Below the pieces are notes generated by a model that ran no database searches, was not told the origin of the DNA, and saw only the letters and a list, made by a program, of their open reading frames with translations. Positions 16,746-24,349 of a stretch of 64,000 nt of DNA are shown piece after piece. How positions within the stretch are numbered: position 1 is the stretch's first letter; each line of letters begins with the position of its first letter. Origin of the DNA: Glaesserella sp041817755. GTDB lineage: Bacteria; Pseudomonadota; Gammaproteobacteria; Enterobacterales; Pasteurellaceae. The position numbers and the translations under genes are program-made. The stretch lies in assembly GCF_041817755.1 (NCBI RefSeq), contig NZ_JBGYBX010000032.1, forward strand, positions 1 through 64,000, written 5' to 3'.

Positions 16746-16812
16746 AAAAGTGCGGTCAAATTTCAGCGAGTTTTTTCATTGGCAAAAACGTCTTAAAATT
16801 TGACCGCACTTT
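16746..16812. terminator. Inverted Haemophilus-type uptake-signal hairpin, second copy
   Basis: AAAGTGCGGTCAAATTTC and the partner AAATTTGACCGCACTTTA form the stem. The unit, including the non-pairing centre GAGTTTTTTCATTGGCAAAA, differs from 14728-14796 at only a few positions. It separates the convergent glxA-like and ygiD-like genes. Confidence 0.75.
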
Positions 16813-16824
16813 ATCGGTTCGCCA

Positions 16825-17619
16825 CTAACTTTTCGCCCGAACCAACACCGATGTCATACTGAGCGATCCTGCGATCAATTCATCATTAAACAAAGTGATG
16901 TCGTCGTTTTCATCACGCTGCGCCATCACATAAAGCAACGGCAAATAATGATCGGGAGTTGGGACGGAAAGCGCAGCGCTTTCGCCAAACTGCTCAAAAT
17001 GGATTAACGCCTCATCATTATGTTCGTGCATGGCTTGATTGATTTCATCTCTGAACTGATACGCCCAATCGTAACCGGCGCCCACTTGATCGATATGTTC
17101 CCAACTGATCGCCCTTAAATTATGCACAATATCGCCGCTGCCTAAAATCAACACGCCTTGTTCGCGTAACGGACGTAATTTTTTCGCCAATTCATAATGC
17201 CATTGCGGCGATTTAGTGCGATCCAAACTGAGCTGAACCACGGGAATATCCGCCTCCGGATAAAGATATTTTAACACCGCCCAAGCGCCGTGATCGAAGC
17301 CTCGAGTCGGATTAATTTCCACCTGTTCGGGCGCCAGTAACGCTTGAATATGTCGAGCAAATTCAGGATCGCCTTTCGCCGGGTAAACAATCTCGCTTAA
17401 TTCAGGCGGAAAGCCGTGGAAATCGTAAATCATCGGCGGATTCTCCGCCCCCATCACTTGCAATTTTGCGCTATACCAATGAGCGGAAATACATAAAATC
17501 AACTTCGGTTTCTCAAAGGTTGAGGTAATCTGTTGAAAACCTTGGTTAAAGATATTTTGCGGATCCAACGCATTCATCGGATTGCCGTGTCCGACAAAAA
17601 GTGCGGGCGATTTTTTCAT
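16825..17619 (-). CDS. ygiD: YgiD-type extradiol ring-cleavage dioxygenase (LigB superfamily)
   Basis: A 264-residue enzyme of the class III extradiol dioxygenase family; the E. coli relative YgiD cleaves L-DOPA at the 4,5 position. Metal-site regions are visible: FVGHGNPMNAL at the N-terminus (His11), ISAHWYS near 46, IVHNLRAISW near 167 and PTPDHYLPLLYV near 228. The length is normal. The gene stands alone, convergent with the GlxA-type regulator. A role in catechol or quinone detoxification would fit the neighbourhood of reductases and stress regulators, but that is inference. Confidence 0.88.
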   Translation of the reverse strand: MKKSPALFVGHGNPMNALDPQNIFNQGFQQITSTFEKPKLILCISAHWYSAKLQVMGAENPPMIYDFHGFPPELSEIVYPAKGDPEFARHIQALLAPEQVEINPTRGFDHGAWAVLKYLYPEADIPVVQLSLDRTKSPQWHYELAKKLRPLREQGVLILGSGDIVHNLRAISWEHIDQVGAGYDWAYQFRDEINQAMHEHNDEALIHFEQFGESAALSVPTPDHYLPLLYVMAQRDENDDITLFNDELIAGSLSMTSVLVRAKS

Positions 17620-17793
17620 TGTATTATTCCTGATAAATTGAAGGTGAAAATAGGATAAACATATTTCGACCGAAAGAGAATTTAGTAAAACTGAAGAGAC
17701 AATTCAGCCGTACTGCCATTTGCAAATTTTCACGAAAATCCGACCGCTTGTTTTTATTTTATTTTTCCCTCTTGCGTTTTCATTTTTCCGCTC

Positions 17794-17820
17794 TATAATA
17801 AATGACTAATTAATCATTTA
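17794..17820 (+). promoter_or_regulatory. tetR-like promoter and operator
   Basis: A consensus -10 TATAAT (17794-17799), with TTGCGT 16 bases upstream, is followed by TGACTAATTAATCATTTA (17803-17820). Its centre TGACTAATTAATCA is a near-palindrome. A matching site with 15 of 18 identical bases lies at 18446-18463 before the next gene. Confidence 0.6.
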
Positions 17821-17832
17821 ATGGAGATCGAT

Positions 17833-18399
17833 ATGGCTCGTCCGTTAAGTTCGGATAAACGCAATACTTTAATTCAAGCGGCAATTCAGACGATTGCGAC
17901 GCAAGGATTATCGGCAACCACGGCGTTGATTGCAAAAAATGCCGGCGTGGCAACAGGATCGTTATTTACCTATTTTGAGAGTAAAGAAACGTTGCTCAAT
18001 GCCACTTATTTGGAGATTAAACGCCACATCGCCCAAGCGGTAATGCCGAATTTTCCGCAATCGGAATTTGCATCGCAGTTGTTACATTTATGGAATCACT
18101 ATATCGATTGGGGTATTGAGCACCGAGAAGCACGCCAAACCTTGCAACAGTTAGAGGTTTCAACCATTCTTACGGAAGAATCTCGACAAGAAGCGAAGCA
18201 GATCTTTTTGCCGATGCAACAGATGTTCAGTACAGCGGAAGCGGATAAGCTTTTTTTCCCACCGCTGGAGTTTGCAATCAAAATGATGGAAGCGATGGTT
18301 GAAGCGACGATTCAGCAGATTTTACAAGAACCGACCAAGCGTGATATTTATAAAACGCTCGGTTTTACCATGATGTGGAAAGCGATTTCTCATCACTAA
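17833..18399 (+). CDS. TetR-family repressor
   Basis: A 188-residue regulator with the TetR HTH in the first 50 residues (LIQAAIQTIATQGLSATT, IAKNAGVATGSLFTYFESKE) and a helical ligand-binding C-terminal domain. The second ATG (MARPLSS) was chosen because the GGAG ribosome site lies between it and an earlier ATG. Two copies of the TGACT...AATCATTTA site, one after its own -10 and one before the downstream SDR gene, suggest that it represses itself and the SDR-reductase operon. The ligand is unknown; relatives respond to aldehydes, quinones or unsaturated carbonyls. Confidence 0.9.
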   Translation: MARPLSSDKRNTLIQAAIQTIATQGLSATTALIAKNAGVATGSLFTYFESKETLLNATYLEIKRHIAQAVMPNFPQSEFASQLLHLWNHYIDWGIEHREARQTLQQLEVSTILTEESRQEAKQIFLPMQQMFSTAEADKLFFPPLEFAIKMMEAMVEATIQQILQEPTKRDIYKTLGFTMMWKAISHH

Positions 18400-18445
18400 C
18401 AGGCAAACAAGCGGTCAGATTCCGCTTATTTTTTACCAATTTAAT

Positions 18446-18463
18446 TGACTGACCAATCATTTA
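18446..18463 (+). promoter_or_regulatory. Second TetR-type operator, upstream of SDR gene
   Basis: TGACTGACCAATCATTTA matches the site at 17803-17820 at 15 of 18 positions and lies 17 bases before the ATG of the SDR. Confidence 0.55.
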
Positions 18464-18479
18464 TTTATAAGGGTTACAT

Positions 18480-19260
18480 ATGACACAAACAGCATTAATT
18501 ACCGGCGCATCAAACGGTATCGGGTTGGAACTGGCAAAAATTCACGCACAAAAAGGCGGCAACGTGGTATTGGTGGCGCGTTCTGAAGACAAATTAGCGC
18601 AACTGGCTTATGAATTGGAAAGCCAATACGGTATAAAGGCGTGGGTGATTGCGCAGGATCTCGCACAGCCGAATGCCGCTCAAACGATTTTTGAAATGAC
18701 GGAAGCCCTAAGGCATTACGGTGGATATTTTAATCAATAATGCCGGTTTTGGCGGGCACGGTCTTTTTTTTGAACGTGAATTGATAAAAGAGCAACAAAT
18801 GATCCAAGTAAATATCACCGCTTTAACCGAACTCAGCCATTTTTATCTGAAAGGCATGGTGGAACGCCGTCGCGGTAAAATTTTAAATGTGTCGTCAACC
18901 GCCAGCTTCTTACCGGGACCGTTGCAAGCGGTCTATTATGCAACGAAAGCCTATGTGACGTCCTTCAGTCAAGCGATTGCCGAAGAAGTGGCGAAATTCG
19001 GCGTGACTGTCACCGCACTTTGTCCGGGAGCTGTGGATACAGGCTTTATGATTGCTGGCGATTTACAAGGTGTAAAAACGTTGGAGAATGCAAAATCCGC
19101 AAAATCTGTTGCCGAATGTGGCTATCAAGCAATGTTAGATGGGCAGTTGGTGGCATTTAATGAAGGTAAATTAAAATTTGCTATTGATTGGGTATTTCCA
19201 TTTTTACCACGTAAAATGGCACTTAAACTTTCTCGTAAAGCGATGGAAAAAAGCCAATAA
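18480..19260 (+). pseudogene. Short-chain dehydrogenase with +1 frameshift
   Basis: The first part encodes a normal SDR start with TGASNGIG and VLVARSEDKLAQ, then runs out of frame after EMTEAL and stops at 18740. The second part continues in the other frame with VDILINNAGFGGHG, the catalytic serine in NVSSTAS and YYATK, ending at 19260. Removing one A at 18710-18711 (CTAAGG to CTAGGC) restores EALGITVDILINNAG, the standard family sequence. An intact version would have about 259 residues. It is either a recent loss-of-function change or a sequencing error. It follows the TetR operator and would be co-transcribed with the next oxidoreductase. Confidence 0.85.
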
Positions 19261-19269
19261 GGAGGCTAT

Positions 19270-19914
19270 ATGCAGGCGATGATCATCGGTGCTACAGGCG
19301 CAACGGGGCAGGCTCTCGTTCAGCAGTTACTGGACAATCCCGATTATTCGCAAGTGATCGTGTTTGTGCGCAGAGCAATGTCGTTGCAACACCCTAAATT
19401 GACGGTGGAAGTGATTGATTTTGACCAACCGCAAACGTGGCAAGATAAAGTGCGTGGCGATGTGCTGTTTTCTTGTTTGGGCACCACGCTTAAAGCTGCA
19501 GGCAGCAAAGCCGCGCAATGGAAAATCGACTATCAGTACCAATATGATGTTGCCAAGATTGCACGCCAAAACGGCGTGCCACGTTGTGTGCTGGTGTCAT
19601 CGGGCTATGCGGACAGTCGCTCTCGTTTCTTCTATACGCAAATGAAAGGGCAACTCGAGCAAGACATCATGCAACTGGGCTTTCCGCAATTGCTGATCTT
19701 CCGACCGCCGTCGCTGATTCGCCCGAATACCGACCGAGCCGGCGAACGTTGGGCGATTAGGGTGTTAAACGGGTTGAATAAAATCGGCTTGTTGCAAAAC
19801 ATGAAACCGATGCCGACCGCTGTATTGGCTAGCGCGTTAATTCAAGCGGTTAAACAGAAACCGTTCGGTACTTTTATTTTTGAAAGTGTGGAGATTTGGA
19901 GTCTAGCAAAATGA
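19270..19914 (+). CDS. NAD(P)H-binding oxidoreductase (HTATIP2/YbjT-like)
   Basis: A 214-residue atypical SDR. The cofactor loop is GATGATGQALV near 7-17, VRR near 35 suggests NADPH, and the core has LFSCLGTTLKAAGSKAAQW and VLVSSGYADSRSRFFYTQMKG, the HTATIP2-like motif. The ATG follows a strong AAGGAGG ribosome site nine bases after the end of the frameshifted SDR, so it is the last gene of the TetR-controlled operon. A bidirectional terminator follows immediately. Its substrate is unknown; the neighbourhood suggests carbonyl or quinone reduction. Confidence 0.85.
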   Translation: MQAMIIGATGATGQALVQQLLDNPDYSQVIVFVRRAMSLQHPKLTVEVIDFDQPQTWQDKVRGDVLFSCLGTTLKAAGSKAAQWKIDYQYQYDVAKIARQNGVPRCVLVSSGYADSRSRFFYTQMKGQLEQDIMQLGFPQLLIFRPPSLIRPNTDRAGERWAIRVLNGLNKIGLLQNMKPMPTAVLASALIQAVKQKPFGTFIFESVEIWSLAK

Positions 19915-19917
19915 TAA

Positions 19918-19937
19918 AACGGGGCAAATGCCCCGTT
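19918..19937. terminator. Bidirectional hairpin terminator
   Basis: AACGGGGC-AAAT-GCCCCGTT is followed by TATTTATTATT. It lies between two convergent genes. Confidence 0.85.
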
Positions 19938-19942
19938 ATTTA

Positions 19943-20812
19943 TTATTTACTGACAGCTTGTAACAGCTCATTAGCCGCTAAAATACCTAACGCATTTGAG
20001 GCTAAAGGGCTGTCACCGGTTAAGAGCTTGCGATCTTGATGAACTTGACCGCTAATGCCCTCGTTCATCACTTTTACGCCTAATTGTGTCAGTCTTTCCG
20101 CTAAGAGCCATTGCAATTTGCCCGGCATATAGCCAATTTCAATATTCGCCCCTTCGTCTAAGGCATCAGGGAAAACACAAATTTCATAATCTTTGAACGG
20201 ATAATTTTCCGCTTTTTCGTCCACAGTAGCCGCTAATAATGCCGCTGGTCCGTGGCAAAGCGTGATGATATGTTTATCTTGCGCCAATGCCCAATTTAGT
20301 ACCGATTTTACCTCACGGCTGAATGGAATAGCGTGTAAAGCCGCGTGTCCGCCCGGAATAAATACCGCTAAATACGGCGAGTTTTCTGCCGTTACATCAG
20401 CCAAAATATCCGCCAGTTTGCTTGGCTTTTGTAATTTCGGTAGATAAGTGTGATACAAATCCATCACCGCTTTATCTTCCGTTGGCATTGCCCACATTTC
20501 TAATTTCACCGCATTGCCCGATAAAGTCGCCACATCAATTTCAAAACCAGCGTGATGAATATGCAACATTGGCAATAAAGTTTCTATTGGGTGGTTACCT
20601 GTTGAGAACAGTTTGCCGTTTTTCATTTCTAAATAACGTTCGTCAGAGGCGATCATCAAGACTTTATGTTTCTTACCTTGATAGGCTTTTTCAAATTTAA
20701 AACCGTCAAAGTCTGATACTTTGGTGGTATAAAGGCTTAACGAATAATCCGATGGAAAAAACGCATTGTGTTCTGCACGGTCCGGAACGGGTTGTTTGTT
20801 TAGTTCAGTCAT
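19943..20812 (-). CDS. hchA: Hsp31/HchA glyoxalase III and chaperone
   Basis: A 289-residue DJ-1/PfpI-family protein of the Hsp31 type, a cofactor-free methylglyoxal glyoxalase, protein deglycase and holding chaperone in the cytoplasm. The catalytic set is visible: Glu77 in NHPIETL and Cys186-His187 in TLCHGPAALL. The E. coli protein has 283 residues with Cys185. It is divergent from a damaged LysR gene with 72 bp between them, so that regulator probably once controlled it. It adds reactive-carbonyl defence to the oxidoreductase block. Confidence 0.93.
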   Translation of the reverse strand: MTELNKQPVPDRAEHNAFFPSDYSLSLYTTKVSDFDGFKFEKAYQGKKHKVLMIASDERYLEMKNGKLFSTGNHPIETLLPMLHIHHAGFEIDVATLSGNAVKLEMWAMPTEDKAVMDLYHTYLPKLQKPSKLADILADVTAENSPYLAVFIPGGHAALHAIPFSREVKSVLNWALAQDKHIITLCHGPAALLAATVDEKAENYPFKDYEICVFPDALDEGANIEIGYMPGKLQWLLAERLTQLGVKVMNEGISGQVHQDRKLLTGDSPLASNALGILAANELLQAVSK

Positions 20813-20884
20813 AAATTGATCCGTAAATAAAATACGTAAAATGTTAATGTAGACGTATTGTAATTCAGTTTTTATCTAAATAGA

Positions 20885-21791
20885 ATGCACAAAACTGGAT
20901 GCCTTACATTGTTTTTGTATTGCGAGTGAAACCTTAAATTTTCGTGAAACTGCTCAGCGCCTTGCCGTTTCGCCACAAGTTGTGAGCCGAACAATCGCAG
21001 AATTGGAAGCTGTACTAGGAGAACCTCTATTTAAACGTAATACCAGACAAGTGAAATTAACCGAATTTGGTCAGCAATTTTTACCAAAAGCCTTACAATT
21101 TCTGCAAGAGGGGGAGCGCCTATTTGCTTCATCTCAAATTAGCGAAAAACAATTACAAGGTTTGGTTCGGATTACCTTACCGCCTTTGCCACAGAACGAT
21201 CAAATTTTATTTGCATTGCTACAAGCGTTGGAACCGTATCCTAATTTGGTCATTGATTGGCAAGTAAACTTAGATAAGCTAAAAGCTGTGGATGATCAAA
21301 TTGATATTGGCTTACGTATTTGTCTTGCTCCCGAAGAAGATTGGATTGGTCTACCTATTTGTCAGTTACATGAAAAAATTGTGGCATCACCTGCCTTGAT
21401 CAAGCGGTTAGATTTACCGAAAACTTTGCAAGATCTTGAAAAACAGTATCCATTAAGCGTGTTATTCAACCCTAAACTAAAACGTGCGTGGAAATGGCAA
21501 ATTAATTCATTGCAATATCTTCAACCTACTAATCCTGTTTTTATCAGTAGCGATATGTTCAGTGAGTTACAATCCGCCTTGTCAGGGAGAACCTGTTCTC
21601 AATTGCTGAATATTTTATGTGAACCTTATCTTAAATCAGGCCAACTTGTGGAGCTTTTTCCTGAAGTAGAAAAACAGACGTGGCTACTATATTTATATCG
21701 ACCTTATCAAACATCCACGGCTCCACGGGTATTAAAAGTGTTTGAATTGTTAAAAGAGATTTTGGATAAGCAATTTAATGAAAGGGCGTAA
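20885..21791 (+). pseudogene. LysR-family regulator, frameshifted just after the start codon
   Basis: The only suitable ATG (20885) is one base out of frame with the rest. ATG CAC is followed by four As (20891-20894), whereas three As would give M-H-K-L-D-A and a full HTH (FRETAQRLAVSPQVVSRTIAELE, in part). Without the ATG, the reading frame back to a stop upstream contains no standard start before a GTG at 20982, which would cut off the HTH. The rest is intact to 21791 and is a paralogue of the LysR at 12.0-12.9 kb. The result is a likely non-functional regulator, unless the A tract varies or is misread. It is divergent from hchA. Confidence 0.8.
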
Positions 21792-21816
21792 CATTTCAAT
21801 GAAACGCCCTCGGCTG

Positions 21817-22179
21817 TTAGTCTTTACTTTGCAAAATCCCCGCTAAATTCTCTTCCAACCAATCGACTAAATCTGCCAGTTTTGTTCCCGCTTCTCTGCC
21901 ATAATCGGTCAGCGAATATTCCACGTGCGGCGGGACGGTGTTATAGGATTTGCGAATCAGCATGCCGTCTTGTTCCAACTGTTGTAGCGTTTGGGTCAGC
22001 ATCCGTTCGCTCACGCCTTCAATCTCTTTACGGATTTCGCTGAAACGTCTGGTGCCTTTCATCAATACGATCATCACCAACACGCCCCAGCGGTTGGTCA
22101 GATGCTGCAAAATCTGTCTGGAAGGGCAATTTGCCGCTAACACATAGCCTCGTCCAGCTAAATCAGAAAATTTTTCCAT
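21817..22179 (-). CDS. HxlR-family redox-type regulator
   Basis: A 120-residue winged-helix protein of the HxlR/YodB/YtfH family. The diagnostic start is LAANCPSRQIL with Cys18 at the conserved N-terminal redox position, followed by LTNRWGVLVMIVLM, RFSEIRKEIEGVSERMLTQTL and a wing with PPHVEYSLTDYGRE. The ATG preceded by AAAGGAAA was chosen over a TTG seven codons earlier. In Bacillus relatives this cysteine senses diamide, quinones or hypochlorite. The upstream region carries element C, which matches the promoters of the oxidoreductase at 6.8 kb and of the SirTM operon. I infer that this is their regulator. Confidence 0.9.
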   Translation of the reverse strand: MEKFSDLAGRGYVLAANCPSRQILQHLTNRWGVLVMIVLMKGTRRFSEIRKEIEGVSERMLTQTLQQLEQDGMLIRKSYNTVPPHVEYSLTDYGREAGTKLADLVDWLEENLAGILQSKD

Positions 22180-22220
22180 TTTTATTTCCTTTAATTTCAA
22201 TCAGCTAAAAAACACTTCAA

Positions 22221-22345
22221 GCTTACGTTTTGATAAGTACTTTCTAAAAGTAAGTTATATGCATATAGTACGCCACATCAGCCGATTTGGCAATCTTCAT
22301 CAAGGGAACAGAGAGGTGTGTAAATGTTTTACGGTGGCAAGGGGG
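22221..22345 (+). pseudogene. Deleted remnant of an HxlR-controlled oxidoreductase gene with promoter element C
   Basis: Read rightward, 22221-22312 aligns with the promoter and 5' leader of the oxidoreductase at 7590-7500, including the palindrome TACTT-TCTAA-AAGTA (22238-22252), CACATCAGCC and GGCAATCTTCATCAA. Immediately afterwards, GTAAATGTTTTACGGTGGCA (22319-22338) matches the 3' end of that gene (AAACGTTTTACGGTGGCAAA). The whole coding middle is missing. This is what an internal deletion of a divergent hxlR-oxidoreductase pair would leave. No usable reading frame remains. Confidence 0.7.
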
Positions 22346-22432
22346 TTGCCTGATGAGACAGCACGCCGTCGGTGACAACCAAGTGTAATCCTTAACGGCA
22401 TGATTCGCCGAGTTCGGCTGTGGGAACGTGCA

Positions 22433-22490
22433 ACAAGCGGTCGGATCCGAGCAAAAATTTGCAAATTTCACGCTGTTTCCGACCGCTTGT
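22433..22490. terminator. Inverted Actinobacillus-type uptake-signal hairpin
   Basis: ACAAGCGGTC (22433-22442) and GACCGCTTGT (22481-22490) form the stem downstream of hmp. Confidence 0.75.
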
Positions 22491-22504
22491 AAAGAGGCTC
22501 TCGC

Positions 22505-23707
22505 TTAGTTTAGCTTAACGCCGCCGGTGCCGAAGGCTTCCATATGAATTTGTTCGGGGGAAATGCCCAATTCGACTAACGCATTATGCTGCGCTTGCAT
22601 AAAGAACGTCGGACCGCACAGGTAATAATCGGCATCGGGCGGTAATATCTCGCGCGGGACTTGGGTTAAATCTAAACGACCAATCATATCCGCTTCTCCC
22701 TCATTTGCTTCTTCGTAGGCGACGAAACTGCGGACATTCGGGTACTGCGCTTTGATCTGTTCAAGATGCCCTTTCATGGCGTGTACCTTGGCATTACGGC
22801 AAGCGTGAATAAAACTCGTCGCTTGCGGAATGCCCGCTTCAACCAGCTGATTTAGCATGGCAATCATCGGCGTTAAACCGACACCGCCGCTGATAAAGAC
22901 GTTTTTCTTGTCTTGATTGATTAAAAAGAAATTGCCGGTCGGTGCGGTAACGTCAATTTCATCGCCTTCTTTTAGATTGTGCAAGGTATTTGAAACCCAA
23001 CCTGCGGCAAAGTCCCCTTTCGCCTCTTCACGTTTAACCGAAATGCGGAGGTGATCGGCTTTCGGGCTATCCGATAACGTATACTGGCGTGGCTGTCTTA
23101 AACCGAGCTCTTCAACGAACACCCTGACCGACACATATTGCCCCGCTTTGTATGGCGGTAATGCGCCGTTGTCCGACGGTGTTAAATAAAAGGAGGTGAT
23201 TTCATCGCTCTCTTGTACTTTTTTGGCGATTTTAAACTTGCGCCAGCCCAACCAGCTGCCTTGGGTTCGGGCATGTTCGTCGTAAATGGCTTTTTCCGCA
23301 CCGATCAATATGTCGGCAAGCTGCCCGTACGCCGCCGCCCACGCCTCGATCAACGGGTCGTCCATCGAAATATTGAGCACTTCACTGATGGAGTGCAGCA
23401 AATTCGTGCCGACAATATTGTAATCGGGCGCCTGAATTTCCAAGCTGACGTGTTTGTGCGCCATTAATTCGATCGCCGGTGCCAACACCGACGGGTTTTC
23501 AATATTTTCCGCATAGGCTAATACCGCCCCGGCAAGTGAGCGGGCTTGAGCGCCGCTACGTTGATGCCCGAGGTTGAACACTTCTTTTAATTCAGGGTGA
23601 TTGCCGAGCATACGATTATAAAAATAACCGGTAAGCGCCACGCCGTTTTCTTTTAACACGGGAACAGTCGCTTTAATTAATTCGATTTGTTGAGCGGTTA
23701 ATGCCAT
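22505..23707 (-). CDS. hmp: Flavohemoglobin nitric oxide dioxygenase
   Basis: A 400-residue flavohemoglobin that oxidises NO to nitrate using O2, FAD and NAD(P)H in the cytoplasm. The globin domain spans about 1-140, with a distal tyrosine in GYFYNRM (Tyr30) and the proximal histidine in LMAHKHVSLE. The FAD-binding domain has RQYTLSDSP near 207, and the NAD domain has ISGGVGLTPM near 272 and YLCGPTFFM near 360. The length is standard. It is divergent from nsrR, and a consensus NsrR box lies 30 bases upstream of its ATG, so derepression by nitric oxide is very likely. Confidence 0.97.
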   Translation of the reverse strand: MALTAQQIELIKATVPVLKENGVALTGYFYNRMLGNHPELKEVFNLGHQRSGAQARSLAGAVLAYAENIENPSVLAPAIELMAHKHVSLEIQAPDYNIVGTNLLHSISEVLNISMDDPLIEAWAAAYGQLADILIGAEKAIYDEHARTQGSWLGWRKFKIAKKVQESDEITSFYLTPSDNGALPPYKAGQYVSVRVFVEELGLRQPRQYTLSDSPKADHLRISVKREEAKGDFAAGWVSNTLHNLKEGDEIDVTAPTGNFFLINQDKKNVFISGGVGLTPMIAMLNQLVEAGIPQATSFIHACRNAKVHAMKGHLEQIKAQYPNVRSFVAYEEANEGEADMIGRLDLTQVPREILPPDADYYLCGPTFFMQAQHNALVELGISPEQIHMEAFGTGGVKLN

Positions 23708-23736
23708 TTTCTTTCCTTTTGGTGAATATTGTTAAA

Positions 23737-23759
23737 AAGATGTATTTATAATATATCTT
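23737..23759. promoter_or_regulatory. NsrR operator
   Basis: The 23-base palindrome AAGATGTATTT-A-TAATATATCTT matches the NsrR consensus (AAGATG, AT-rich centre, CATCTT-like end) in the hmp-nsrR divergent region. Repression of hmp, and possibly of nsrR, is expected. Confidence 0.85.
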
Positions 23760-23850
23760 TTAATCACAATTGCGCAACCATAATTTAAAATACTAAACGG
23801 GAAAAATCATTTACACTATAGTAAGTAATAGATTAAAACGAGAATGACTG

Positions 23851-24276
23851 ATGCAATTAAGTAAATTTACCGATTATGCCTTTCGCGTGTTAATGTACGT
23901 TTCCCGTCATCAAGATGAATTGCATACCATTGCCGGTTTGGCGGAAAAATTGAACGTGTCGCAAAACCACTTAGTGAAAGTCGTGCATTTTATGGCAAAG
24001 CAACATTGGCTGATTACGATGCGCGGAAAAGGGGGCGGTATTAAGGTGTCTGCCGCGGCGTTGGCAATGCCGGTGGGGGAAGTGATTCGAACTTTACAGG
24101 GCAATCCGCAGTTAGTCAGCTGTGATGCGCCCGTGTGTATTTTAAAATCCGGCTGCCGCTTAAAATCATTGTTGGACGAAGCCCTTGAGCAGTTTTATCA
24201 ATCGCTGAACCGCTACACGATTGCCCAATGCGTCGATTCGGCGCAACCGATTGAGCTGATCCCGCTGAAGCAATAA
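23851..24276 (+). CDS. nsrR: Nitric-oxide-sensing Rrf2 repressor NsrR
   Basis: A 141-residue Rrf2-family repressor. The winged helix contains HTIAGLAEKLNVSQNHLVKVV, and the three iron-sulfur cysteines are at 91, 96 and 102 (CDAPVCILKSGC), the same numbers as in E. coli NsrR. The cluster is destroyed by nitric oxide, which releases operators. It is divergent from hmp with a clear box in between. It ends before an uptake-signal hairpin shared with the convergent dedA gene. Confidence 0.95.
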   Translation: MQLSKFTDYAFRVLMYVSRHQDELHTIAGLAEKLNVSQNHLVKVVHFMAKQHWLITMRGKGGGIKVSAAALAMPVGEVIRTLQGNPQLVSCDAPVCILKSGCRLKSLLDEALEQFYQSLNRYTIAQCVDSAQPIELIPLKQ

Positions 24277-24289
24277 TCGATTCGGCTCG

Positions 24290-24347
24290 ACAAGCGGTCG
24301 GATTCGGGCAGACATTTGCAAATTTCGGCGCCAAACAGACCGCTTGT
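24290..24347. terminator. Inverted uptake-signal hairpin between nsrR and dedA
   Basis: ACAAGCGGTC (24290-24299) and GACCGCTTGT (24338-24347), followed by TTTT, lie between convergent genes. Confidence 0.75.
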
Positions 24348-24349
24348 TT

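Noticed and set aside
22244..22471. 75-codon leftward frame upstream of hxlR
   Set aside because: It spans the operator, the deletion scar and an uptake-signal arm; it is best explained as noise.
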